Source of the DNA: Gaiellasilicea sp963731615
GTDB taxonomy: Bacteria; Actinomycetota; Thermoleophilia; Gaiellales; Gaiellaceae
Assembly (NCBI GenBank): GCA_963731615.1
Contig: CAVSWD010000001.1
Location: 372,001 to 436,000, forward strand
Length of the DNA stretch: 64,000 nucleotides
Direction: 5' to 3'
Part shown: piece after piece, positions 30,308 through 38,642 of the stretch
Numbering within the stretch: position 1 is the stretch's first letter
Layout of the letters: each line of letters starts with the position of its first letter
Notes under the pieces: model-generated
What the model was told of the DNA's origin: nothing
Databases searched by the model: none
Seen by the model: only the letters and a program-made list of their open reading frames with translations
Translations under genes and position numbers: made by a program

Positions 30308-31504
30308 ATGGCGAGCTTCTCCGTCCGCTTCCTCGGCTGCAAGGTCTCCCAGACCGACGCCCAGGCGCTGCGCGAGCGGCTGCTGCGCGACGGCCACGAC
30401 GAGGTCGAGAGCGCGGGTGACGTTGCCGTCGTCAACACGTGCTGCGTCACGAACGAGGGGCTCGCGAAGTCGCGTCAGGCCGCCTCGCGGGCAGCCCGTT
30501 CGCACGCCCGCGTCTATGTGACCGGTTGCGGCGCGCGGCTGTCGGAGACCGCGTTCGCGGGCCTGCCCGGGAACGTCACCGTCGTTCCCGGCCAGATCGA
30601 GCAGGCAGTGGAGACGGTCGCGGGCAGCGTCGGTGCGATCGGCTGCGTGCAGGCGGACGCCCGCCTCGACCGCGTGCGGGCGTTCGTCAAGATCCAGGAC
30701 GGCTGCTCCTTCTCCTGCGCGTTCTGCGTCATCCCGCTCGTACGGGGCGCCACTCGCAGCCGCGCCGCCTGCGCCGTGCTCGCCGAGATTCGCAAGCGCG
30801 TCGCGCAGGGTCACCGCGAGATCGTCCTCACCGGCGTCAACCTCGGCTGCTTCCGCGACCGCGCCGCCGGGATGACGCTCGCCGGGCTGATCCGCGCCGC
30901 CGGAGCGGTCGAAGGCGTCGAGCGGCTGCGCCTCTCCTCGATCGAGATCAACCACGTCGACGACGAGCTCGTCGCGGCGCTGCACGAAACGCCGGTGGTC
31001 GGGCCGCACCTGCACGTGCCGCTCCAGTCCGGCGACGACGGCGTGCTGCAGGCGATGGCGCGCCGGTACACCGTCGCGACGTATCTGCGGAAGCTCGAGC
31101 CGCTTTGCCACTTCAATCTGACCGCCGACGTGATCGTCGGCTTCCCCGCCGAGGACGACGCCGCCTTCGAGCGCACGCTCGAGACGGTGCGCGCCGCACG
31201 TCTGACCAAGCTGCACGTCTTCCCGTACTCGCCCCGCCCAGGCACGAGGACGGCGGCCGAGGACAGGGTGCCGCCGGAGGTGAAGAAGGAGCGGAGCGCA
31301 CGGCTGCGCGCCTTCTCGGAGGCGGCGTGCCGCGCCCGCTGGGCCGAGAAGGTCGGCCGCAAGGACGTCGTCCTCATCGACCGGCCCGGCCGCGGCTACG
31401 GCGCCGACTACTCGCCCTGGCTCGTCGAAGCGCCGGTCGGTGAGCTCGTGCCGGTGCGCGGTCGTGCCGTCACCGAGGAGGGGATCCTCGCCGATGTCGC
31501 CTGA
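30308..31504 (+). CDS. mtaB: tRNA t6A37 methylthiotransferase MtaB
   Basis: 398-residue radical SAM methylthiotransferase that adds a methylthio group to t6A at position 37. The N-terminal MTTase domain has three cluster cysteines (FLGCKVSQTD, VVNTCCVTNEG, YVTGCGARLSE). The radical SAM motif CSFSCAFC and the conserved GATRSR, LTGVNLG and HVPLQSGDDGVLQAMARRY follow. The C-terminus is a short TRAM-like segment. A TAGATT hexamer ends 6 bases before the ATG. The last bases overlap the HIT gene. Confidence 0.94.
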   Translation: MASFSVRFLGCKVSQTDAQALRERLLRDGHDEVESAGDVAVVNTCCVTNEGLAKSRQAASRAARSHARVYVTGCGARLSETAFAGLPGNVTVVPGQIEQAVETVAGSVGAIGCVQADARLDRVRAFVKIQDGCSFSCAFCVIPLVRGATRSRAACAVLAEIRKRVAQGHREIVLTGVNLGCFRDRAAGMTLAGLIRAAGAVEGVERLRLSSIEINHVDDELVAALHETPVVGPHLHVPLQSGDDGVLQAMARRYTVATYLRKLEPLCHFNLTADVIVGFPAEDDAAFERTLETVRAARLTKLHVFPYSPRPGTRTAAEDRVPPEVKKERSARLRAFSEAACRARWAEKVGRKDVVLIDRPGRGYGADYSPWLVEAPVGELVPVRGRAVTEEGILADVA

Positions 31505-31838
31505 CGACTGCCTCTTCTGCAAGCTCGTCCAGGAGGGCGACCACGTCGGGAAGGCCGACGGCTTCGTCGCGATCCGGGACATCAACCCGCAGGCCGAGAC
31601 GCATCTGCTCGTCCTGCCGGAGCGGCACGTCGACACGTTCCGGGACATCGGTGACTTCCCCGCCGACGAGGGCAAGCGGATGCTCGATTTCGTCGCCCAG
31701 GTGGCGCGTGAGGCGGGGCTCGAGGACTATCGCGTCCTCGTCAACGTCGGCCCCGGTGGCGGCCAGACCATCTTCCACCTGCACTGGCACGTCCTGGGTG
31801 GGAAGATCCCAGCCGTGGACGGAGCGATGCCGGCATGA
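31494..31838 (+). CDS. HIT family protein (histidine triad hydrolase)
   Basis: 114-residue nucleotide-binding protein of the HINT branch. It has CLFCKLVQEG at the N-terminus, ETHLLVLPERHVDTFRDI, and the histidine triad IFHLHWHVLGG near the C-terminus. HINT proteins hydrolyse adenosine phosphoramidates. I chose the ATG at 31494, inside the end of mtaB (11-base overlap). It overlaps yqeY by four bases. Confidence 0.93.
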   Translation: MSPDDCLFCKLVQEGDHVGKADGFVAIRDINPQAETHLLVLPERHVDTFRDIGDFPADEGKRMLDFVAQVAREAGLEDYRVLVNVGPGGGQTIFHLHWHVLGGKIPAVDGAMPA

Positions 31839-32278
31839 GTCTGATTGCGGAGATCAAGGAACAGCTCGAGGACGCGATGCGCGCCGGCGAGACGTCGCGC
31901 CGCGACGCGCTGCGGCTGATTCTCTCCAGCCTGCAGGGCGCCGAGAAGGAGTTGCAGCGCCCGTTGCACGAGGACGAGGAGCTGCAGGTGCTCCAGCGCG
32001 AGCGGAAGAAGCGCGTCGAGGCGGCGGAGGCCTTCCGCGCGGGCGGCCGCGAGGAGCAGGCCGAGAAGGAGGAGGACGAGCTCGACGTGCTCGAGGAGTT
32101 CATGCCCGAGCCGATCTCCGAGGACGACCTCGAGCAGATCGTCGACGACGTGATCGCCGAGGTCGGTGCCACGAGCATGCGCGACATCGGTCGCGTAATG
32201 GCGGACGTGATGCCGCAGGTCGCGGGCCGCGCGGACGGGTCGGCCGTGAGCCAGCTCGTGCGCGAGAAGCTGGCCTAG
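31835..32278 (+). CDS. yqeY: GatB/YqeY domain protein
   Basis: 147-residue helical protein. MSLIAEIKEQLEDAMRAGE, RRDALRLILSSLQGAEKEL and EEFMPEPISEDDLEQIVDDV match the YqeY family, which shares the tRNA-binding tail domain of GatB. It may bind tRNA, but the precise role is not known. It lies after the HIT gene as in other Gram-positive genomes. The end (RADGSAVSQLVREKLA) is the conserved family C-terminus. Confidence 0.93.
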   Translation: MSLIAEIKEQLEDAMRAGETSRRDALRLILSSLQGAEKELQRPLHEDEELQVLQRERKKRVEAAEAFRAGGREEQAEKEEDELDVLEEFMPEPISEDDLEQIVDDVIAEVGATSMRDIGRVMADVMPQVAGRADGSAVSQLVREKLA

Positions 32279-32343
32279 GTCGCGCGCTTCCCCCATCCGG
32301 GTCATGGCGGCGCGGGAGCCGCATCTGCTTTGATTGGTTGCAA

Positions 32344-33177
32344 GTGAGGCGCGTCCTTCTTTCTCTCCAGCTTGTCGCGCTCGCCGTCGGCCTGACGGCC
32401 TGCGGCGGCGACGCGCTCGCGCTCGACCCGGCTGCGAGCGCGGCGACGAAAACGGTCGAGAGCGGTAGCTCGCGGGTCGAGTTCGCGATCTCGATGGAGA
32501 TGGCCGGCGAGTCGATGGACATGACCGGCTCCGGCGCCTTCGACTACCGCAAGCCGCGTGGCGAGGTCACGTACCGGATGCAGGTTCCCGTGCTCGGCGA
32601 GTTGAGCATGGACATGCGAATGCTCGGGACGAAGCTGTACCTGCGCCTGCCGGAGGGGATCGTCGGCGACGCGATGACCGGTGGGAAGCCCTGGACGATG
32701 ATGGATCTCAGCAAGTCGCTCGAGCAGGTTCGCATCGGCGGTCTCGACTTCATGCAGCAGCAGGATCCCGCGCAGACGCTGCAGTACCTCCGCGCCGCCA
32801 GCGTCGACGTCAAGGAGACCGGCACCGCGGACGTCCGCGGCGTCGAGACGACGCGCTACGCCGGCCGCCTGGAGTTCCGCAAGGCGCTCGATGAGGGAGT
32901 CGACAAGCTCGAGTTGCCTGCCGCCGAGCGTCAGAAGGCGCGCCAGGCGATGAAGAGGATGCTCGACGAGCTGGGTTCCGACAGCGTGCCCTTCGAGGTC
33001 TTCGTCGACAAGGACGGCCTGCTGCGGCGGATGACGATGGACATGAAGCTGACGGTCGAGGGCGATCAGGTCTCGATGTCCATGCGGACGGACTACTTCG
33101 ACTTCGGCGTGGACGTCGACGTCGAGGCCCCGCCGGCGCGCGACGTCACCGACGCGACGGATCTGCTGCAGCCCTGA
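32344..33177 (+). CDS. secreted lipoprotein, LppX/LprG-like fold likely
   Basis: 277 residues from the GTG at 32344. The signal peptide (RRVLLSLQLVALAVGLTACG) ends in a lipobox LTAC, so the mature protein should be lipid-anchored outside the membrane. The rest is a beta-rich domain: repeated MEMAGESMDMTGSGAFDYRK, RMQVPVLGELSMDMRMLGTK, then a helix (AAERQKARQAMKRMLDEL) and DKDGLLRRMTMDMKL. This pattern resembles actinobacterial LppX/LprAFG-type lipid carriers, which I infer from layout rather than identity. It is between yqeY and phoH and may be transcribed alone. Confidence 0.7.
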   Translation: MRRVLLSLQLVALAVGLTACGGDALALDPAASAATKTVESGSSRVEFAISMEMAGESMDMTGSGAFDYRKPRGEVTYRMQVPVLGELSMDMRMLGTKLYLRLPEGIVGDAMTGGKPWTMMDLSKSLEQVRIGGLDFMQQQDPAQTLQYLRAASVDVKETGTADVRGVETTRYAGRLEFRKALDEGVDKLELPAAERQKARQAMKRMLDELGSDSVPFEVFVDKDGLLRRMTMDMKLTVEGDQVSMSMRTDYFDFGVDVDVEAPPARDVTDATDLLQP

Positions 33178-33223
33178 TCGCGCCTGAGCCGTAGGCGCCG
33201 CCGTCCCGCCTACACTGAGCCGC

Positions 33224-34183
33224 GTGCAGGAGACCCTCTCCGTCCCGAACGAAGTCGCGGCCGAGCTCGCAGGGGTCGGCGACGGCATGCTCGACACGCT
33301 GCGCGACCGACTGCGCTGCACCCTGCGGTTGCGCGGGAACCAGCTGACGATCGAGGGCGACGACGTGCGAGTCGCCGCCGCGCGGGCGGTCGTGGACGAG
33401 CTCGTGGAGCTCGTCGAGGGCGGCCACGAGATCGGGCCGGACACGGTCGGCGCCGTCGTCGCCGCGCTCGACCAGGCCGAGAACATCCGCGAGGTCTTCG
33501 ACGACGTCGTCTGGCGTCACCGTGGCAAGAAGATCGCGCCGAAGACGGTGACGCAGAAGCGTTACGTCGACGCGATCCGTGAGTGCACGGTCACGTTCGG
33601 CATCGGCCCCGCCGGCACCGGGAAGACCTATCTCGCGATGGCGCTCGCCGTTGCCGCCCTCGCCGAGAAGCAGGTGGGCCGGATCATCCTCACCCGTCCT
33701 GCGGTCGAAGCCGGCGAGCGGCTCGGCTTCCTCCCCGGCGACATGCTCGCCAAGGTCGACCCGTACCTGCGGCCGCTCTTCGACGCGCTCTACGACATGC
33801 TCGACGCCGACAAGCTGACCGCGCACATGGAGCGGGGCGTGATCGAGGTCGCACCGCTGGCCTTCATGCGCGGTCGCACGCTCAACGACTCCTTCATCAT
33901 CCTCGACGAGGCGCAGAACACCTCGCCGGAGCAGATGCAGATGTTCCTGACGCGGCTCGGCTTCGGCTCGCGGGTCGTCGTCACGGGTGACGTGACGCAG
34001 GTCGACCTGCCGCGCGACCAGGCGTCAGGGCTGATCCAGGTGCGTGAGATCCTCGGTGCGATCGACGGGATCGCGTTCGTCGAGTTCACCCACCAGGACG
34101 TCGTCCGTCACAAGCTCGTCCAGCGGATCGTCGAGGCCTACAAGCAGCACGCGGAAGAGACCGGCACCGCCCGCAAGCGCTGA
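33224..34183 (+). CDS. phoH: PhoH-like ATPase
   Basis: 319-residue P-loop ATPase of the PhoH/YbeZ type, linked to RNA metabolism and ribosome maturation with YbeY. An N-terminal KH-like region (LRLRGNQLTIEGDDVRVAAA) is followed by Walker A GPAGTGKT, LTRPAVEAGERLGFLPGDM, PLAFMRGRTLNDSFIILDEA (Walker B) and VVTGDVTQVDLPR. Start is GTG at 33224 with a TACACT hexamer ending 7 bases upstream and no ribosome site. The stop overlaps the ybeY start (TGATG). Confidence 0.94.
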   Translation: MQETLSVPNEVAAELAGVGDGMLDTLRDRLRCTLRLRGNQLTIEGDDVRVAAARAVVDELVELVEGGHEIGPDTVGAVVAALDQAENIREVFDDVVWRHRGKKIAPKTVTQKRYVDAIRECTVTFGIGPAGTGKTYLAMALAVAALAEKQVGRIILTRPAVEAGERLGFLPGDMLAKVDPYLRPLFDALYDMLDADKLTAHMERGVIEVAPLAFMRGRTLNDSFIILDEAQNTSPEQMQMFLTRLGFGSRVVVTGDVTQVDLPRDQASGLIQVREILGAIDGIAFVEFTHQDVVRHKLVQRIVEAYKQHAEETGTARKR

Positions 34184-34557
34184 TGGTCTCGGTCGAGATC
34201 GAGAACCGGAGCGGCGCCGAGGTCGACGAGGCCGGGGCCGCCGCGCTGGCGCGGCAGGTGCTGGCCGCCGAGGGGATCAAGGACGGCGAGCTCGGACTTG
34301 CCTTTGCCGGGCTCGACGAGATGCGAACGCTCAAGCGCGTGCACCTCGGCATCGACGAGGTGACGGACGTGCTCTCGTTCCCGCTCGACGGCCGTGAGGA
34401 GCTGCCGGCCGGGATGCCGCGAGCGCTCGGCGACGTGGTCATCTGCCCGCAGGTCGTCGGCGAGGCGTGGCGCAGCCCGCTCGTGCACGGGCTCCTGCAC
34501 CTCCTCGGCTATGAGCACGGGGAGGAGATGGACGCACGGGAGGCTGCGCTGGCATGA
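34183..34557 (+). CDS. ybeY: endoribonuclease YbeY
   Basis: 124-residue metal-dependent endoribonuclease for 16S rRNA 3' maturation and 70S quality control. The zinc site is the HGLLHLLGYEHGEE segment (His-x3-His-x5-His). VTDVLSFPLDG is the other family signature. It is somewhat shorter at the C-terminus than usual (about 150), but the active site is intact. Translation is coupled to phoH by a one-base overlap. Confidence 0.92.
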   Translation: MVSVEIENRSGAEVDEAGAAALARQVLAAEGIKDGELGLAFAGLDEMRTLKRVHLGIDEVTDVLSFPLDGREELPAGMPRALGDVVICPQVVGEAWRSPLVHGLLHLLGYEHGEEMDAREAALA

Positions 34558-34653
34558 GCTCGCTCACGTTCCTGGGACGCTGCTCGCGCTGCGTAGGCCG
34601 GTGGCACAGTACGGAGGTACGGGCCGCCGGCTGGAGCGGCGCGAGCGGCGTCA

Positions 34654-34695
34654 GCCTTTCGCGGAGCCCGGCTCCGCCGGGCGGGAGCGAAAGGC
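34654..34695 (+). repeat. strong two-tier inverted repeat between ybeY and dgkA
   Basis: Outer arms GCCTTTCGC (34654-34662) and GCGAAAGGC (34687-34695) enclose inner arms GCCCGGC (34666-34672) and GCCGGGC (34676-34682) with loop TCC. The stem is perfect in both tiers. There is no T-run. It may be an mRNA processing or stabilising hairpin, or a repetitive palindrome element. It makes the 51-codon ORF that spans it unlikely to be a real gene. Confidence 0.6.
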
Positions 34696-34705
34696 GGCCA
34701 GGGAC

Positions 34706-35425
34706 GTGAGAGCGAGGCGGCCGCCGTCGATCATCGAATCGTTCAACTTCGCGTTCGAGGGGATCATCCACGTGCTCCGGACGCAGCGGAACATGCGGAT
34801 TCACTTCCTCGTCGCGGTGCTCGTGCTCGTGGCGGGAATCGTCTCCGGGGTCGACAAGCTCGAGCTGATCGCGCTGCTGCTCGCGATCGCATTCGTGCTG
34901 ATCGCCGAGATGCTGAACACGGCCGTCGAGGCGGCGATCGACGTGGCGACGACGTCGTTCGACCCGATGGCGAAGCTCGCGAAGGACATCGCCGCCGGCG
35001 CCGTCCTGATCGCGACTGCCGTCGCGGTCGCCGTGGGCTATCTCGTCTTCTCCGGCCAGGTCGCCGAGCGCAGCTCGAACCTCCTCAACCGGCTCACCGA
35101 CGCGCCCGCCGAGCTGACGCTCGTCGCTCTCGTGCTGACGACGCTCGTCGTGATCGCGACGAAGGCGCTCACCGGGAGCGGCACGCCCTTGCGCGGCGGG
35201 CTGCCCTCCGGCCATGCCGCGGTCGCTTTCGCGGGCTGGATGGCGGCGACGTTGATCCTCGACGACTCGAACCATCACTTCCTGATCTCCTCGCTGACCT
35301 TCATCATGGCTTTGCTCGTGGCGCAGACACGCGTGGAATCCGGAGTGCACTCCTCGGTGGAGGTCGCCTACGGCGGCCTGATCGGCGCGCTCGTGACGCT
35401 CGCGGTCTTCCAGGTTGCGCAGTGA
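34706..35425 (+). CDS. fusion of DgkA-type lipid kinase and PAP2 phosphatase
   Basis: 239-residue membrane protein with two parts. Residues 1-120 are a DgkA (undecaprenol/diacylglycerol kinase) domain: SIIESFNFAFEGIIHVLRTQ, RNMRIHF, LIAEMLNTAVEAAIDVAT and the C-terminal helix. Residues 140-239 look like a PAP2 phosphatase: GGLPSGHAAVAFAGWMAAT and QTRVESGVHSSVEVAYGG, with helices around. Both act on undecaprenyl-type lipids in opposite directions. Start is GTG at 34706. Four-base overlap with cdd. The dgkA-cdd-era order is conserved in Gram-positive bacteria; the fused phosphatase is the unusual part. Confidence 0.85.
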   Translation: MRARRPPSIIESFNFAFEGIIHVLRTQRNMRIHFLVAVLVLVAGIVSGVDKLELIALLLAIAFVLIAEMLNTAVEAAIDVATTSFDPMAKLAKDIAAGAVLIATAVAVAVGYLVFSGQVAERSSNLLNRLTDAPAELTLVALVLTTLVVIATKALTGSGTPLRGGLPSGHAAVAFAGWMAATLILDDSNHHFLISSLTFIMALLVAQTRVESGVHSSVEVAYGGLIGALVTLAVFQVAQ

Positions 35426-35790
35426 GGGAGCTGGTCGAGAAGGCGGAGTCGATCTCGGTGCGCGCGTACGCCCCGTACTCGAACTACAACGTCGGCGCGG
35501 TCGTCCGGACGACCGACGGGCGCGAGTTCGAGGGCGTCAACGTCGAGAACGCCGCCTATCCGCTCGGCGTCTGCGCCGAGAAGAGCGCGCTCGTGGCAGC
35601 GGTCGCCGGGGGGTACGGCCCGGGCACGATCGCCGGAATCGGGATCAACGCGTCGCCCTGCGGCGGCTGCCGCCAATGGCTGCACGAGTTCCGGATCCCC
35701 GAGGTGAGCTTCCGCCGCGCCGACGGCACGATCGCGACGTTCGCCGCTTCGGAGTTGCTACCGGAGAGTTGGGACTTGCCCGAGCCGTGA
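35422..35790 (+). CDS. cdd: cytidine deaminase
   Basis: 122-residue tetrameric-type deaminase that converts (deoxy)cytidine to (deoxy)uridine. The zinc site is formed by CAEKSA (Cys-Ala-Glu, with the catalytic Glu) and PCGGCRQ. SNYNVGAVVRTTDGREFEGV and VNVENAAYPLG are the nucleoside-binding parts. The GTG start overlaps the upstream gene and its stop overlaps era, so the three are coupled. It acts in the same salvage area as DeoC, encoded 2 kb away. Confidence 0.95.
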   Translation: MRELVEKAESISVRAYAPYSNYNVGAVVRTTDGREFEGVNVENAAYPLGVCAEKSALVAAVAGGYGPGTIAGIGINASPCGGCRQWLHEFRIPEVSFRRADGTIATFAASELLPESWDLPEP

Positions 35791-36647
35791 AAGCCGGCTT
35801 CATCGCCGTCGCCGGGCGGCCGAACGTCGGCAAGTCGACGCTCGTCAACGCGCTCGTCGGCGAGAAGGTCGCGATCACCTCGCGGGTGCCGAACACGACC
35901 CGTCGCCGCGTCTTCGGGGTCGCCAACGACGAGGACTGGCAGCTCGTCCTCGTCGACCTGCCCGGATTCCAGAAGCCGATGGACAAGCTCACCCAGCGGA
36001 TGCAGAAGACCGTCGACGCGTCCTTCGAGGACATCGACGCGATCCTCTTCGTCCTCTCGGCGCGCGACCGCGTCGGCGGCGGCGACCGCTTCATCGCGCG
36101 TCGCGTCTACGGGCTCGGCAAGCCGGTGATCGTCGCCGTCAACAAGGTCGACAACCTGAAGCCGAGCCACATCATCACCCAGATGAAGGCGGCCGCGGCC
36201 CTCGGCGACTTCCACGCGCTGCACCCGGTCAGCGCCAAGACGAAGGACGGGATCGAGGAGCTTCGCGCCGACCTCGTCTACCTGCTCCCGGAGGGGCAGC
36301 CGCATTTCCCGCGCGAGGCCGCGACCGACCAGACGAACGAGGAGCGGGTCTCGGAGCTGATCCGGGAGAAGGCGCTTCAGCTGACGCGCGACGAGGTGCC
36401 GCACTCGATCTCGGTCGAGATCGACGAGCTGGACGAGAAGCTGCTGCGTGCGTTCGTGCTCGTCGAGACCGAGTCGCAGAAGCAGATCCTCGTCGGCAAG
36501 AAGGGTGCGATGGTCCGCGAGATCGGCACCCGAGCGAGGCCGGAGATCGAGGCGCTGCTCGGGCACAAGGTCTTCCTGGAGCTCGTCGTCAAGGTGCGCC
36601 CGAAGTGGCGGCGAGACGACGCGGCGCTCGAGCGGCTCGGCCTGTAA
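35787..36647 (+). CDS. era: GTPase Era
   Basis: 286-residue GTPase that binds the 3' end of 16S rRNA for 30S assembly. G1 is GRPNVGKS, switch II is DLPGF, G4 is NKVD. The C-terminal KH domain has QILVGKKGAMVREIGTRARP and the conserved ending LELVVKVRPKWRRD. The GTG start at 35787 overlaps the cdd stop. It closes the chain that began with hrcA, several members of which act in ribosome biogenesis (prmA, phoH, ybeY, era). Confidence 0.96.
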   Translation: MKAGFIAVAGRPNVGKSTLVNALVGEKVAITSRVPNTTRRRVFGVANDEDWQLVLVDLPGFQKPMDKLTQRMQKTVDASFEDIDAILFVLSARDRVGGGDRFIARRVYGLGKPVIVAVNKVDNLKPSHIITQMKAAAALGDFHALHPVSAKTKDGIEELRADLVYLLPEGQPHFPREAATDQTNEERVSELIREKALQLTRDEVPHSISVEIDELDEKLLRAFVLVETESQKQILVGKKGAMVREIGTRARPEIEALLGHKVFLELVVKVRPKWRRDDAALERLGL

Positions 36648-36671
36648 GCCGCCACACATGCCGCCACACAT
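36648..36671 (+). repeat. 12-bp exact tandem duplication
   Basis: GCCGCCACACAT occurs twice back-to-back (36648-36659 and 36660-36671) directly after the era stop. The rest of the gap to 36760 shows a weak GC-rich inverted repeat (CCCCAGGGG) and nothing else recognised. Confidence 0.6.
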
Positions 36672-36760
36672 GCCCCCAGGGGCACCCCGGTGTCCCTACA
36701 GAAACGCTATCGAGGAATCCGTCACGCGTGGCTCACGACTTCGGCACGAAAGCCTGACGC

Positions 36761-37651
<891 letters not shown>

Positions 37652-37703
37652 CCCCGACCTGATTCCCCGTCGGCGGCGATCTAAGCCCCACTACACTTCC
37701 CGC

Positions 37704-38642
37704 ATGGCTCAGGCGCCTGCACTGCCGCGCGGCTTCGAGCTTCCGCTCGAGCCTAGGCTGCCCAGGATCGGCTCCGTCGACGCGGTCGCGCTCGAGGAGC
37801 GGGCCGCGACGCTCGCGAAGCGTTCGATCAAGAAGGAGTCGAAGCTGCAGGCCTTCGAGCTCGCCGTGCGGATGATGGATCTGACGACGCTCGAGGGCGC
37901 CGACACGCCCGGCAAGGTGGCAGCACTCTGCTCGAAGGCGATCCGGCCCGATCCGGTCGACCGCTCGGTGCCGTCGGTGGCAGCGGTCTGCGTCTACCCG
38001 AACCTCGTCCCCACCGCGAAGCAGCGGCTCGAGGGCTCCGGCGTCAAGGTCGCGTCGGTCGCGACGGCGTTCCCGTCCGGCCAGTCGCCGCTCGCGGTCA
38101 AGCTCGCCGACGTGCGAGAGGCGGTCGAGCTCGGCGCCGACGAGGTCGACATGGTGATCGATCGCGGCGCCTTCCTCTCCGGCCGCTACGCGAAGGTCTA
38201 CGACGAGATCGTCCAGGTGAAGGAGGCCTGCGGGGCGGCGCACCTGAAGGTGATCCTCGAGACCGGCGAGCTCGGCACCTACGACAACGTCCGCCGCGCC
38301 TCGCTGCTGGCGATGGCCGCGGGCGGCGACTTCATCAAGACCTCGACCGGCAAGGTCAACCCGGCCGCGACGCTGCCGGTGACGCTGTGCATGCTCGAGG
38401 CGATCCGCGACGTCCACGAGGAGACTGGACGCATCGTCGGGATGAAGCCCGCCGGCGGGATCCGAACCGCGAAGCAGGCGATCCAGTACCTCGTCGTCCT
38501 GCACGAGACGCTCGGCCTGCAATGGATGACGCCAGACCTCTTCCGCTTCGGCGCCTCCTCGCTTCTGAACGACGTGCTGATGCAGATCCGCAAGCAGAAG
38601 ACCGGTCAGTACCAGTCCCCCGACTACTTCACCCTTGACTGA
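37704..38642 (+). CDS. deoC: deoxyribose-phosphate aldolase
   Basis: 312-residue class I aldolase that splits 2-deoxyribose-5-phosphate into glyceraldehyde-3-phosphate and acetaldehyde. The Schiff-base lysine is in GGDFIKTSTGKVNPAA, the proton-relay lysine in GMKPAGGIRT. It is longer than the approximately 220-260 residue bacterial enzymes, resembling the eukaryote-like DERA branch. A TACACT hexamer ends 6 bases before the ATG (leaderless). The ALDH gene starts within its last codons, so acetaldehyde could be oxidised directly to acetate. Confidence 0.94.
   Translation: MAQAPALPRGFELPLEPRLPRIGSVDAVALEERAATLAKRSIKKESKLQAFELAVRMMDLTTLEGADTPGKVAALCSKAIRPDPVDRSVPSVAAVCVYPNLVPTAKQRLEGSGVKVASVATAFPSGQSPLAVKLADVREAVELGADEVDMVIDRGAFLSGRYAKVYDEIVQVKEACGAAHLKVILETGELGTYDNVRRASLLAMAAGGDFIKTSTGKVNPAATLPVTLCMLEAIRDVHEETGRIVGMKPAGGIRTAKQAIQYLVVLHETLGLQWMTPDLFRFGASSLLNDVLMQIRKQKTGQYQSPDYFTLD

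Noticed and set aside
34554..34709. 51-codon ORF between ybeY and dgkA with ATGA/GTGA overlaps
   Set aside because: Its sequence is low-complexity (SRSPAPPGGSERRPGT) and it spans a perfect two-tier hairpin, which better explains the stretch.
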